64,000 nucleotides of DNA from Manihot esculenta (GCF_001659605.2 NC_035176.2:22668847-22732846); one strand, 5' to 3'. Shown: positions 35,300-46,370, numbered from the stretch's first letter. The notes: generated from the letters alone by a model not told the origin. A program made the numbers and translations.

Positions 35300-35489
35300 T
35301 GAATATGAGTAAATAAAATTGTTTATTCAACATGATTGTCTCTATTAATAATATTCTTCCATAAAAAAGAAAAGAACAGGGCTCAGAGAGATCCCTTGAA
35401 AAAACAAGAACTCAGTTAGGTCCAAAACCAGCTGAGATGACGAAGCGACAGTAAGGCCAATGAGCCTGAATCTTGCGCAAAACCTCAAA

Positions 35490-36000
35490 AGAGGTACAAA
35501 AAACAGCCGGCGGGGCCCCGAGGTCACCCCAGAACGGCCGGTGAGGATCATAAAGATGCCTCCCGGAGCATGAAGACCGGGATCCCCTAGAACTCCCGGG
35601 TAAACAAAGAAGACCGGGATCCCCCAGAACTCCCGGGAAAACAAAACAAAACAAAAAACAGCCGGCGGGGCCCCGAGGTCACCCCGGAACGGCCGGTGAG
35701 GATCATAAAGATGCCTCCCGGAGCATGAAGACCGGGATCCCCTAGAACTCCCGGGTAAACAAAGAAGATCGGGATCCCCCAGAACTCCCGGGAAAACAAA
35801 ACAAAACAAAAAACAGCCGGCGGGGCCCCGAGGTCACCCCGGAACGGCCGGTGAGGATCATAAAGATGCCTCCCGGAGCATGAAGACCGGGATCCCCTAG
35901 AACTCCCGGGTAAACAAAGAAGACCGGGATCCCCCAGAACTCCCGGAAAAACAAAAAACTGCGGGAAGGGCCCTGAGGTCACCCCGGAACAACAACAGCC
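35490..36000 (+). repeat. 155-bp tandem repeat array after pol
   Basis: GC-rich units start with gccggcggggccccgagg at 35506, 35661 and 35816, exactly 155 bases apart. A degenerate fourth start lies near 35960. Each unit contains two ccgggatccc...aactcccggg segments about 40 bases apart, so there is a shorter internal period as well. The open frames that cross it are repeat artefacts. Satellite-like arrays in this position are known in Tat/Ogre-type elements. Confidence 0.93.
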
Positions 36001-36665
36001 AGGATCTCGTAAGATCCCCTGTAAACAAAAATGGTCGGTGAAGGGCTTAAAAGCCTCTCGAAAATGAAAATTTTCCATGCAGGGACAAACTCATAAAAAC
36101 ACAGTTCCGACCTCAAAAAAAAAAAAAAAAAAAAAGGAGCCCAGAGCCACAGAGGCAAAAGCAGGTTCCGACCTCATGAAGAGGTTTGGGCACAATAGTT
36201 AAAGAGGCGCCGACCTCAAAAACAGATGCTAACGCTAAAAGTATGGCTATAGAACAAAAAGCCGAACTCCTAGCTCGGACGGACCTATATTCTCAAAAGC
36301 TCAAAGCCGGGCTCCCAGCTCGGATAGACTTATATCCTCAAAAGCTCAAAGATATGAAGGCCAAAGAACAAGGCCGAGCTCCCTCTCTAAAAGGGCTCAT
36401 ATACTCAAAGCCCAGATCAGTTTATCCGGAACAAAACATCCAAATTTACAACCAAGAAGAAGGGGCTAAAAGCAAAAAGCAGACATGCTAGTCACCATTA
36501 AAAGGTATGAGATTTGATCTCTCAGACTATTAGCTGAGCTTACAACTCAGGAGCAATCCAGAGCTTATGAATAAAAATACATAGTGTATAAATATGAGAA
36601 AAAAGATATTAGAGTACTTTGAGGAAAAAGAAAACTGATATTTTATTACAATTAACTATTACAAA
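36001..36665 (+). other. Tat element 3' region, degenerate short repeats
   Basis: It contains an A homopolymer of more than 20 bases (about 36115-36136). A diverged repeat follows, built on gctcggac...tatattctcaaaagctcaaag (about 36268-36352). I see no convincing protein. It lies between the tandem array and the 3' end of the antisense gene. Confidence 0.55.
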
Positions 36666-39600
36666 TTATCCTTCTGACGAAGTGGGGGGATAAATAGTCC
36701 TTAAAGGACTTACATCAGTAAGAACACCCTCGCCTACATTATATCTACTTGCAGTCACATCTGAAGGAAGCTCGGAATCCCTTGGATCAGAGCCCTCAAC
36801 GTTTACAACAGGAGCTATCTCTAACTCAAGGTGGCGATCCTCCTTCACAGAGTTAGGGTCATCCTTCCCTGACTCAAGGACTTCCACGTCCTCCCCCTCT
36901 AGCTCGGACTCTTCCGACGAAGACTCAGCTGGCCGGCATATGTTCCTCCGGCAATCTCCTCGAGGCATAGGGAAATCATCCTCCCCATACAACACTGGCT
37001 CGCCATCTGAGTCCGCTTCGTACTTGCGAAGCTCGGCCAAAGGAGTATCAGGAGCGTGTCTGGCTTCTCTTAAACCACGATTATAGCCGGTCACATACAT
37101 GCGGAAGGCTTTCTTAAGAATAGCCGCTCCCATTTCACCAGAGGCTTTATACTCATTAAGATGTGCTTCGCAGGCCTCAGCCACAAATTCCTTAAACTCA
37201 GAAGAGTCTTTGTAGTCCTGCAGATGAGCCTCACAGGCCTGCTCGATCTTCCTTTTCAGCTCATCAGACTCCTAATACTCCGCTGTGCATTGCTAACGCA
37301 CTAGCCGAGCCTTATCTTCAGAGTGCTTTACTACCTCAAGCAGGGTTGAGCACTTGCGCTCCAAGGTCCTGACTTCGTGATTGAGCTGCTGGTGGCGAAG
37401 GTTGAACTCTTCAGCCGATGAAGCCAGGTCTCTGATACGATCAGAGCTCGTGCTCAACTCCTGCTCAAGGACCTCCACCCGTGCTAGGGTCGTGTCCTTC
37501 TGAGCTTTCACCTCATTCAGATGAGCCTGAAGTCCTTCAAAATCAGCCTTTAAGGCATCATATTGGCGCTGGACCTTAGCTTTTTGGCTCAAAGCCTCAT
37601 TCCTCTCTTGAAGAGCCTCTGTCATAGAGGACAGCTGCTCCAAAACTCCTTCACAGCGAACTTCCAAGGCAGCTGCCCTCTCATCAGCCACTTTGAGAAC
37701 TTTACGAGTCTGAGACAGCTCTGCTTCTAAAGACTCGGTATGCTTTGCTGTCTCAGCCACCTTCTCATCAGCCTTCTTAAGGGCCTCCAGCGCAGAATGC
37801 AGCTTCACCTGGAGGGACTGGATCTGCTCCCGAGCAGCTGCCAGATTACCCCTCGCATCGCTGGTTGCAGACAAGTTCTCCTCCAGACGCGCCTCTTCGA
37901 TCCGGCGGTCTACGGACTCCTGGAGGAAGCGATCACGAGCATCCACCTCCATAAAGAGGCCCGTCACCTAAAAAGGAAGAACAACTGTCAAGAAAAAGAA
38001 ACGAAGCAAAAGAGAGGTGAAAAAGTAACTTACCATCAGAAGCATTTCCCTAATTGAAGATTCGAGCTCCTCACGAGAACGAGATCGGAAAGACACTTGC
38101 TCCTTGGTGGAACTGGCTAAAAGACCAGTCAGGGCCAGAAGACGAGGATCCGAAGCCTCTGTGGTTCCGCCGAACATTCGCTCTTTAAGAAGTTCGGCAA
38201 CAGCACTGGCTGGAGACCCGGAAGTAATGACCGATGCTTTCAGAGAGTTGTCAGAAGAAAACAACGGAGGCTCGACAACCACACTTTTTCCTTTCCCAAT
38301 GGAAGGAAGAGCCGGAGAAGACCCTGCAGCAGCCCTGGACTTCTTCCGAGCAGGAGATGGGGCAGCTGTTCCAGAAGGGGCTGGGCGCTTGTCCCCGGTC
38401 TTTGACGGAACGCCCTCAGAACCCTCAGGTTCAGTCCTCACAGGGGCAGGGGCATCTTGGGTAGGAACCTCTGGAGCTGAGTCCTCTATAAGGACGATCT
38501 CCAGCCCTGTCCCTGAGGCCTCTTTGTCTTCAATAGGGGACTTAGATTTTCCCCCCGATACCTCTCCAGAAGAATGGGCAGTACCCTACTCCACTTGTTC
38601 AACAACGGAGGTCTGCTCCGCAATAGCCAGGGAAGCTTCCCTCACGCCCTCTGAGGAGGCTGGAGTAGACCTAGACCCTTCAACAGGCCTAAGAGCTGAG
38701 CTCGACCCACCACGGCTAGATGGCCGAGACGACTTGGTGCTGCGGGAGCTCGGCTTTGAAGCTTGAGAAGAAGCTTTGGCGGGAGGTCGGCTAACCTCCT
38801 TGGAGGAAGCAGCCTGAACCAACTCCGCAGCAATCTCAGTTACCGAACGCCCATCCCTAAAGGCATCAAAAATTGCATGCATATTGTCCCGAGAGAGGAC
38901 AAAGTTCTTGGGAAACTTTATGTCGTCCATTTTTACTTCGGAAGCTGCAAAAATACAAAATTATGAAGAGTCAGCATACTTTCTGATATTACGGGCAAAG
39001 AGAAAACAGAATAACTGGACAAAGTGCTATACCCATGGCCCGGACGTCCCTACGATTGGACACGAACAAACACTTCTCGACGTCATACTTCCTTTCAACG
39101 GAAGTCAGTCGAAGCAACCCCACTTGCTCGATACGACTCAATTGGGGCAGGTCGTTGCAACCAGGATAAATCTCTCCCCAACTTAGATCCACCTCCCACG
39201 TCCGAGCGGACCCTAATTTCAGCTCCGCCACAAGGAAATTCTCTACCCATCCCTTTATAGAATCCTTGTAGCCCGTGAGAAGAGATAACCCCCTACGCGG
39301 GGAAAAGTAATAGAAGTTTTGAACCGCCTTAACCAAGCGGAAAAAAGTAACAAACAGACATGCTGTGGGTGTAAAACCCCAACTCAGGCAGATGGACTCG
39401 AAACAGGACATGAACAAAATAGAGTTTGGGGATAACATCCGAGGAGTCACCCCGAAGTATTCAAAAACCTCAACAAAGAAAGGGGTAAAAGGAAGCGATA
39501 AACCGAATTCTCTCTGCTTCAAGAAAAACACTATACTACGATTCTCTTGGGGATCCACCAAACCCGGAGGGGGAGGATAAGGAAGGACTATCCTTTCGTT

Positions 39601-39726
39601 TGAAAGGGGGGCTCGAATCAGATACAGAGGAGTATCTAAGAGCCTCCGAGAAATGTACTTAGTTATGTTGGAAGGAGTAATATGTGATTCAATGTTAACA
39701 ACATTAGGAAGCTCTGAAAGGGCCAT
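36666..39726 (-). pseudogene. Antisense gene in the Tat element (putative gypsy-type transposon protein), three exons
   Basis: It lies opposite to gag-pol. Exon 1 (39726-39033) starts MALSELPNVVN and holds the 'putative gypsy type transposon' domain (LSLPFTPFFVEVFEYFGVTP; SPNSILFMSCFESICLSWGF). An 88-bp intron (39032-38945; GTATAG...TTTTTGCAG) follows. Exon 2 (38944-38034) is Ser/Pro-rich with low complexity. A second intron (38033-37968; GTAAGT...TTTTTAG) follows, then exon 3 (37967-36666), a long predicted coiled coil with heptads at about 37930-37320 and an acidic tail. The frame holds across both splices, which supports them. In-frame stops at 38588-38586, 37295-37293 and about 37275 break it. 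The role of these antisense proteins is unknown. Confidence 0.78.
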
Positions 39727-40620
39727 GGAAGAACAAGGAAGCGTACCTGAAAATGCAATAAGGTGAAAAAAGCAGAAGGAGTTGCAGGGAGACAGAGAGC
39801 AGAAAAGAACTTGTTTCTTCAGAAGACAGAAGGAATTCGAAATGAAAGGCAATAATGAGACGGAACGTTGATCTGAACGGTTTTGTCTTGGAGCGGCGCG
39901 ATCATTAATTACTCTCGAAGTTTACCCTCTCAACAGTTAGATAAATAACTGGTGAGAAGGTAAAGGGGCAAAGAGATAATCACTAGACTTCTCCACATCC
40001 GTTAAGGGCCAAATTCGTGATAACAGCCCATCACTCAAGAGCCCATTTGCTGTCCACAAGCCCAACTAGGCAATCAGAGCAACTTAGCCCACAGATGGAA
40101 GCATGATAAAGGTCAGACCTGCTTACTATTTAAAAAGTTATAAGTTCTGACTCGATTGTTATTGAACAAATACTGTGAGATCGGAGGCAATAAGGGCACC
40201 TCGAAATCATACAGAGCTAAGGGCTCTGAGTTCAACTTATAGAGCTCACAAGTCGGTATTCTAGCTCGGAAAAAGCAAACCGAAATAGAGCTCACAGGTC
40301 GGCCAGTCCAGTTCGAAAAACGAAACTTGAGAGCTCAGTCGGCTAAGGAGATTCAGAGCTCAATCCATCAAATAACGGCCGAGCTTACAGGTCGGTTGGT
40401 TCAGCTCGGAAAAGCAAACTGACCTCCCAGTTGGCTAAGTAGGTCCAAAGCTCGGCTCATTGATTAAAAGTGAGAGTTCATAAGTACGGTCAGTTCAGCT
40501 CGGAAGAAACGAAACAAAGTTTAGTTGGCTAAGGCTATAAAGAAAGCAGTATCAGTACTCCATCCACAACAAAGAAAAGAACAAGCTCAAGTATGAACGA
40601 AAAACAAGAATTTCATTAAA
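39727..40620 (-). other. Leader region upstream of the antisense gene, with degenerate repeats
   Basis: On the minus strand a good acceptor (TTGCATTTTCAG at about 39760-39749) sits just before the ATG, hinting at a 5' leader intron. Further out, 40190-40520 is filled with diverged repeats of about 65-80 bases containing gagctcacaggtcgg and cagttcagctcggaaaa. No coding region was recognised. Confidence 0.45.
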
Positions 40621-40750
40621 AGAAAAGTACATTACAGAATGGAAGACTATCCTTAAAGGATTTACATATCCGGGCCTACAGAATGGAAGACTATCCTTAA
40701 AGGATTTACATGTCCGGATACTTCACCATCTACAATTATATCGTCATCAC

Positions 40751-41464
40751 CTACCTCACTACTCTAATCTTCAGCTCGGAAGAACTCTCGCAGCTCGGAA
40801 TGTGAGTTTGGCAGAAAAGGCCAAGATCTGTCTCGCTATCATAGGGGAATTGAACAAGTTGATTCCCATAAGTATTTCTCACTGTTCCCCTATAATAGGT
40901 CGACACCCTGATTGCCCAGATGTGATTCACGATGCAGACGGACAGGATATAATATCCGAGCTTGTCCGTATGCACCATGAAAACACGAGCTTTCAAGTTA
41001 CGGCTCCAAGGAGATCGCTGAGCATACATTCGAAGGTATCGCCAGAAGCTTGACTGAGCGCAGCAGATCTCAGTCCCGCATAATACTGGTACTTCACACC
41101 AAAGTCTTGCATAATACTGGTACTTCACATCAAAGGGAACAATAAGTTGATCATTCTCTCCACTTCCATTTATATCAAAAGAAGGCGACGGGGGCATTAA
41201 GGAAATTTCCTTTTTCTTCTCGGAAGAAGGAGCAGACCTTTCATCGGCCCAGAACCTCTTTGGAGCTCGGACAACAAACTGAAGAGGAGGCCGGCCAGAC
41301 AACCTGGGTAAAACAGTTTCCATAGCTTGCCGAATAATCCCATACATCGGCCGTCCTACCAGCAGGATCTCCAAAGCACCGTCCAGACTCCTTAGAGGTA
41401 ACATCAAATTTTCAAGAATTTTGAACTGACCCATTCTTATCTCAGGTACTGCAAAAAGTTTCAA
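40751..41464 (-). CDS. Second antisense ORF in the Tat element, unrecognised (237 aa frame)
   Basis: An open frame on the minus strand. A 3' splice acceptor (TTTTTGCAG, about 41463-41455) precedes the in-frame MGQFKILENL, and a donor-like GAG|GTGAGC lies at about 41557. I therefore suspect an exon of a spliced gene. The sequence shows no domain that I know. Downstream, at 40650-40704, two copies of TCCTTAAAGGATTTACAT resemble the end of the first antisense gene (36694-36716). This region may therefore be a diverged, partly duplicated relative of that gene. A 30-base repeat at about 41079-41128 lies inside it. It could also be non-coding. Confidence 0.35.
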   Translation of the reverse strand: MKLFAVPEIRMGQFKILENLMLPLRSLDGALEILLVGRPMYGIIRQAMETVLPRLSGRPPLQFVVRAPKRFWADERSAPSSEKKKEISLMPPSPSFDINGSGENDQLIVPFDVKYQYYARLWCEVPVLCGTEICCAQSSFWRYLRMYAQRSPWSRNLKARVFMVHTDKLGYYILSVCIVNHIWAIRVSTYYRGTVRNTYGNQLVQFPYDSETDLGLFCQTHIPSCESSSELKIRVVR

Positions 41465-41964
41465 AACAGAGACAAGTCAGAAACAATTCTCCATAAAGAT
41501 GATAAAAGCAAGATTAACCTTTGGGGCAACAAAGCAATGCAAACTCAAGCTCACCTCATTCCGTTTGAAGAAGGCGTCAAATGGATCCTTTGCAGAGAAA
41601 CGGAAAGGAAGAACCTCTTGTTCCAGCAGAAGATTTGAGAATGAAGAAAAGTTAGCGTTGATATGTACTCGGAGCCTGATGCCTTATCACGGAGCAGAGC
41701 TATGCTCTAAGCTAACGGTGTCAGAATTTTAAAAGATAGTCATGGAAAAGGAAAGAAAGGACATGTCCAGATAATGATGACAGGAAAACAAAGACAGCAA
41801 AGAACACGAAGAATGAAGAAAAGCCAGAAAAGGGAAAGAGCAGATAGGACTCGGAAACTGCACAACGACAGAAAGATGAAAGGATGTTATTAAGGCACCT
41901 GACCACGAACAGGCGCGGTCATAATGGTTCTTGATATTCACCCCCTCGGCAGTAGGGGCGATAA

Positions 41965-41988
41965 CTACCGAGAAGGTGAAGGGGCAAT
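41965..41988 (+). other. Polypurine tract of the Tat element
   Basis: GAGAAGGTGAAGGGGCAAT lies directly before the 3' LTR start at 41989. It is purine-rich with a short pyrimidine interruption. Confidence 0.7.
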
Positions 41989-42483
41989 TGATGACCGCTG
42001 GATTTCTCCATCCTGGCCCAGGGCCTGGATCATAGCCAAAAGCCCATCTTGCAAAGGCCCACACACCTGCTACACGAAACAAGCCTGGTTCGTGCCACCT
42101 TCAAGGCCGGGCTCAACCCAGCTTCTTCACTTAGAACGGCCCAGTCCGTGACTAGTAGGCCCTCTCCTCTCAGACTCAGCGTCCGGCCCGACTCTCGGCC
42201 CAGCCCAATATCCAGAGCCATACTAGGACAACCTAGTAGATCCGCTCGAACGTACGCACGAGAAGAATCAGAGGCCGTTACGCATGAAGCAGGCTGCTGA
42301 TACCCTCGTACACCCGAATCTGTATGTCAGAGACACGTGTCCCAATCATGGAAAGGCCTTTACACGTCATCAGCAAGCATAAGAAAATGGATAAAAGGGG
42401 GGAACCCCCCCAGAAAGTTTAAGTTTTATTTTTCAATACCAAAACCCTTGTAAAACCCTATTCTATTGGATCTCAGATCATCA
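41989..42483 (+). repeat. 3' LTR of the Tat element
   Basis: 495 bp, a direct repeat of 29115-29611. The differences I see are three substitutions near 42236-42273, three near 42381-42386, and one base fewer in each of the G and C runs. The CTTAT target duplication follows at 42484-42488. Confidence 0.96.
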
Positions 42484-42488
42484 CTTAT

Positions 42489-43560
42489 ATTTTTGAGAAA
42501 AAAGATAGAAGGTTGGTTTGTATTAGGGCCGTAAGATTTCAATTTTGGGACCGTTCGCTCCGCAGGAATCAGAATTGAAATCGAATATTGGTTCTTTAAA
42601 TGTTCTAAAATCAAAATTAGAATTAAATTTTAGTAGATTTTAATATGATTCTATATATTTTCGATTTCTATTCGATTTTAATATCGATTCTAATTTTGAT
42701 ATAATTTTTAATTTTTATAATAAAATTTAAATTTAAACGAAATAATTAATTTTTTTTAATATAATACTAATATTATTTATATTAAATTAATAAATTTCAC
42801 ATTTCAATTTTAAAATAATATCAAATATAAATAATATCAAATATTCATAATATTATATAATATTTTAAATATTTTTACAGAAATAATTGAATTTTTATTA
42901 TTTTTTTAATATGTTATAAATACATTTAGTTTATTTTATTTTTTTATAATAAAATTATGTAATTTAAAATAATATTTTTTTAACTCAAAAATAATATTTA
43001 AAATTAGAACTGTGCACATGATATTTTTATTTTAATATTTGACCAATTTATGCATATAATAATATTGAATTTCAAAAAGTATAGCTTTAGAAGAGTGTGC
43101 CATATTTAAAAAAAAATAAAAATAAATATTATGATGGTATTCAATTAGGAAAATATATAATTAAAATAATTAATATAGACCTTTAAGCACGAGAAATTAT
43201 TCAAATGCAATTATACTATGATATGAAGTAAACTCGTGTTTGCATATAGTAAATATTACTACATACCTGAAAGAAAATTATTTAAAAATTACATTAAAAT
43301 GTGTCTTAAATTTTAAAATATTTATTAATTAATCTCAATAATTTTAACAGTTAAATTTAATATAAATATATTAATTAATAAATATTTTTATAAAATTAAT
43401 TAATTGAAATTAATAAAAATATTAATTAGTAAATTTTTTATTTATAAAATTTTATAATAATTCAATTTATAATGTTTTTTCTCGTGATAACTGGATGGTA
43501 AACTTTTTTTAAAAAATTACAATATTACCGCTTCTTATTTTATTTGTGGAGGCAGCAGCA
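42489..43560. other. AT-rich spacer upstream of the host gene
   Basis: It continues the pre-insertion sequence of 29109. No coding sequence or transposon ends were recognised. The last 60 bases are less AT-rich and contain two ACGT cores (gtacgtgc and cccacgttc at about 43592-43612) that could be bZIP-type sites, which I cannot establish. Confidence 0.5.
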
Positions 43561-43682
43561 GCAAACATGCAAATCACTAATCACGACACCCAGTACGTGC
43601 TGCCCACGTTCTTGCCATGTCTTATAATATAAGCAGCTCAATCCCTCGGCGTCCATCCTCGGAATCTCAACGCTCAAACGCC

Positions 43683-44813
43683 ATGGTTCTACCGGCTTCA
43701 GATATTAATCTTCCAACCACAAACACCACCCAAGGAACACTTGAAATCTGCGATGAGCTAGATATCTTTTCCACTGCTGAACACTTCCATGAGATCAAAT
43801 TATCGTCCATTCAACAATCTGAAATGCCAGCTAAAAGGGAGACGAATCCTCTGAAGGAGAAGCAGATTTCGGTGGATCCCATATCTTTAAGAGAATCATC
43901 TAGGAGGGAGGCTAGTTTTAATTTAATGTTGCCGCCTATTCTCACTCCACCAGATGGACCACTGCCTCTACCACCCTTGAAACCTCCGCTTGTAAGCTGC
44001 AGCCTCCCTAACTCAGCCTGCTCGTCACCTCGATTCAGCTTCCCTTTTTTGAAGAAGAAATGGAAGAATGAAAGCCAAGCATCACCTCGTCAAATTGATC
44101 GTCTGGCTTATCAACATTCTGGTGCACACCCTCACCATTTCTCTCAGCAAGAAGTTAATCTGAGGAAGAGCAAGTCTTGCGCAGAAGGAAGAATTTCTTC
44201 AGCTGCTGATGAACTTGATCTTTGGTTTAGCAAATCGAATGTCATCAACTATGAAACCAAGCCACAGGGAAACTTCTCCATATCTGAGGCTAACATAGAC
44301 GATCACAAGGATGGTAAGAAATTCGATTCTAACGATGAGGGATTTAAATGTGGAGCCCTTTGCATGTATCTTCCAGGCTTTAGCAGGGTAAAACCAGTGA
44401 GATCAAAGAAAGAACAAGTAGAAGCTGAAGTCCGAAACATAATATCCAGGACAGTTTCTCTGGAAAAATTTGAATGTGGATCATGGGCTTCATCGGCTAT
44501 TATAAATGACCATGAAGATGGAGACTCCACGAATCTTTATTTTGACTTACCATTGGAGCTAATCCGTACTAGTGTGAACGATGCAAATTCGCCGGTGGCT
44601 GCCGCATTTGTATTTGACAAGGATCATAAAGGGGTTCTCAAGAACACTTCAACAAGAGCAACAAACAGAAAATCCCATGAATCCCCACGCCATGTTCGGT
44701 TTTCAACCTCATCTCCGACATCTTACCCTGCCTCGCCGGCTGCTTGCATTACGCCTCGCCTGCGCAAGGCAAGAGAGGACTTCAATGCCTTCTTGGAAGC
44801 CCAGAGCACATGA
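43683..44813 (+). CDS. Uncharacterised plant protein (probable host gene), 376 aa
   Basis: An intronless ORF in otherwise AT-rich DNA, with balanced codon use and no transposon domain. The start at 43683 has a strong context (cgccATGGtt). An in-frame ATG at 43617 would add 22 residues (398 aa) but has a weaker context. In 398-aa numbering, a Pro-rich stretch lies at about 106-127 (PPILTPPDGPLPLPPLKPPL). A basic patch follows near 145 (LKKKWKN), then RKSKSCAEGRISSAADELDLWF near 183-204. A conserved-looking CGALCMYLPGFSRVKPVRSKK lies near 245-265. The Ser/Pro-rich C-terminus (PRHVRFSTSSPTSYPASPAA) ends in a short charged helix. No signal peptide or membrane segment is visible. I do not recognise a named family and propose no function. 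Confidence 0.8.
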   Translation: MVLPASDINLPTTNTTQGTLEICDELDIFSTAEHFHEIKLSSIQQSEMPAKRETNPLKEKQISVDPISLRESSRREASFNLMLPPILTPPDGPLPLPPLKPPLVSCSLPNSACSSPRFSFPFLKKKWKNESQASPRQIDRLAYQHSGAHPHHFSQQEVNLRKSKSCAEGRISSAADELDLWFSKSNVINYETKPQGNFSISEANIDDHKDGKKFDSNDEGFKCGALCMYLPGFSRVKPVRSKKEQVEAEVRNIISRTVSLEKFECGSWASSAIINDHEDGDSTNLYFDLPLELIRTSVNDANSPVAAAFVFDKDHKGVLKNTSTRATNRKSHESPRHVRFSTSSPTSYPASPAACITPRLRKAREDFNAFLEAQST

Positions 44814-46370
44814 ATTATTCTTACATTATTATTTGCTCCTATTGCTAGTATTATGTACTCCGTTTCTTGCTTTTGTGCACACATGTCCTGCCTGAAATTA
44901 ACAAAGATTAATATCTTGTCTAATTTTGAGTTGATTCACTTGATATTGGTCAGGCTGTTTTCCAATGTTTATGACCAATGAATATATATGAGATTTTCCT
45001 CATCTATCACTACACTATAAATTCTTCTTTCTTTCTTTCTTTCTTTTTTTTTTATTTTTTTTTCCATTCAGCCCATTGGACCTGGACTCCTCAAAACACT
45101 TCCCATTCGAAGTAAAAGACAACAACAATACTCATTCCCAAGTCCAATTTTGGATTTTTATTATCTTTTTATCTGGCTTCAATTAAGATTTAAATAAGGA
45201 AACCCACAATTATAAAAGCAACTCTTGCACTATTTAGTTAATTTTTGTAAGGTTGGTAAGGGTCGTAGTCCAATTTTCTTTGACTTTGACACTTGGATGG
45301 AGTGAAGGAGAATGTGTTGTTACAATAATTGTCTCATATTAAGAGGAATGCCTCACTTTAGTTTCGATTTTAAAAAAGAGATGGCTCGTGGAACCTTAAT
45401 AAAGCTTGCATATCCGGGAGGGTTTTCATAAATTCTGGAAGCAAATAAATATAGTAAAAACTTAAGAAAGACTCTACAAGATTTTAACTGGAATTAGAAA
45501 GTTAAATAATGGTTGAAATACCTCTGGAAGCACAACAAAGTTTTGTCATAATTAAAGAAAGTTGATTATATTCCCATAAAATATTTTGGAAGCCTATGCA
45601 AGGAAAAATTATACAAGAGTTTGCTGACCTTTGAGAGCCAAAGGATCCTAAAATATTTTATAAAGCATCAAAGGGTCTATATCTAACCTTAAAAAGGTAG
45701 GAAGTGGGGCAATCCCTGGAATTTTTTAAAAAAAAACTTTGAAGTATATGTTAAAACAATGGGTATACAGATTGATTTTGAGGTGTGAGAGAAAACATTT
45801 TCTTTTAGAAGTTAATTGTTTTTGCTAGTCGACGCATGGTTGTGGTAATACTCTTTCAGAATAAAATAAAGTCACAAAAATCACATACAATGCTTTCTTT
45901 GATTTTTAAGAAGAATTCGAGTTGAAGAGAGAAGAGAAAAAGAAAGAAAGAGTGTGTAAGATTTTGGAGTAAAATTGATACTTAACAAAAATGGTAACAG
46001 TTTGTAATTGCCATATTAAAATAATAAACAAAAAAAATTTTAACAGATGATATTGTTCTATTAATTTTGAATTCCTTTTAAAATGTTCCTCCAAATCACT
46101 TTATGTTTGAATTAAAGTCTTCCATAATATAAATACTAGAAAAATCTCGTAATTTTTCAATGTGGAATTTTATTTTATTTTTTTCTCATAACTCATTTAA
46201 ACAATCTATTTTATAAGAGTATAAGATGTATGTATTACTTATTTTTGTATAAAGAAGAAGAAAATAAACACTAAGACAGCTATAGGAAACACAAACAATA
46301 TCATGCAAAAGCTAAGGGATGACACCTCGAGGAGGAGATTAAAAAACATGCAGGCCTTGATGAAGAGAGT
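44814..46370. other. Downstream flank of the host gene, no further gene seen
   Basis: It contains the 3' untranslated region and AT-rich DNA. A CTTT/T-rich microsatellite lies at 45026-45064. The stretch 45390-45800 is less AT-rich, but all frames are broken and I recognise nothing in it. Confidence 0.5.
45026..45064 (+). repeat. (CTTT)n / poly-T microsatellite
   Basis: Five or six tandem tttc units are followed by T-rich sequence. Confidence 0.85.

Larger units (their letters stand above)
29115..42483 (+). mobile_element. Complete Tat-lineage Ty3/gypsy retrotransposon, 13369 bp
   Basis: The element has LTRs of 497 and 495 bp with TGATGA...TCATCA ends. It is flanked by a perfect 5-bp target duplication, CTTAT (29110-29114 and 42484-42488). 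The order is 5' LTR, primer site TGGCGCCG, one gag-pol ORF, a 155-bp tandem repeat block, an antisense gene region, a purine tract and the 3' LTR. Two RNase H domains in pol and a long region between pol and the 3' LTR are hallmarks of the Tat lineage (Ogre, Retand and relatives). The LTRs differ by about six substitutions and two small indels by eye, so the insertion is fairly recent. Confidence 0.96.

Noticed and set aside
35490..36000. Regular repeats that might be a CRISPR-like array
   Set aside because: The copies are directly adjacent 155-bp units without unique spacers, inside a plant retrotransposon. They are an ordinary tandem repeat.
36114..36137. A-homopolymer as the poly(A) tail of a SINE or processed retrogene
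   Set aside because: No target duplication, tRNA-like head or gene body precedes it. It is simple sequence in the 3' region of the Tat element.
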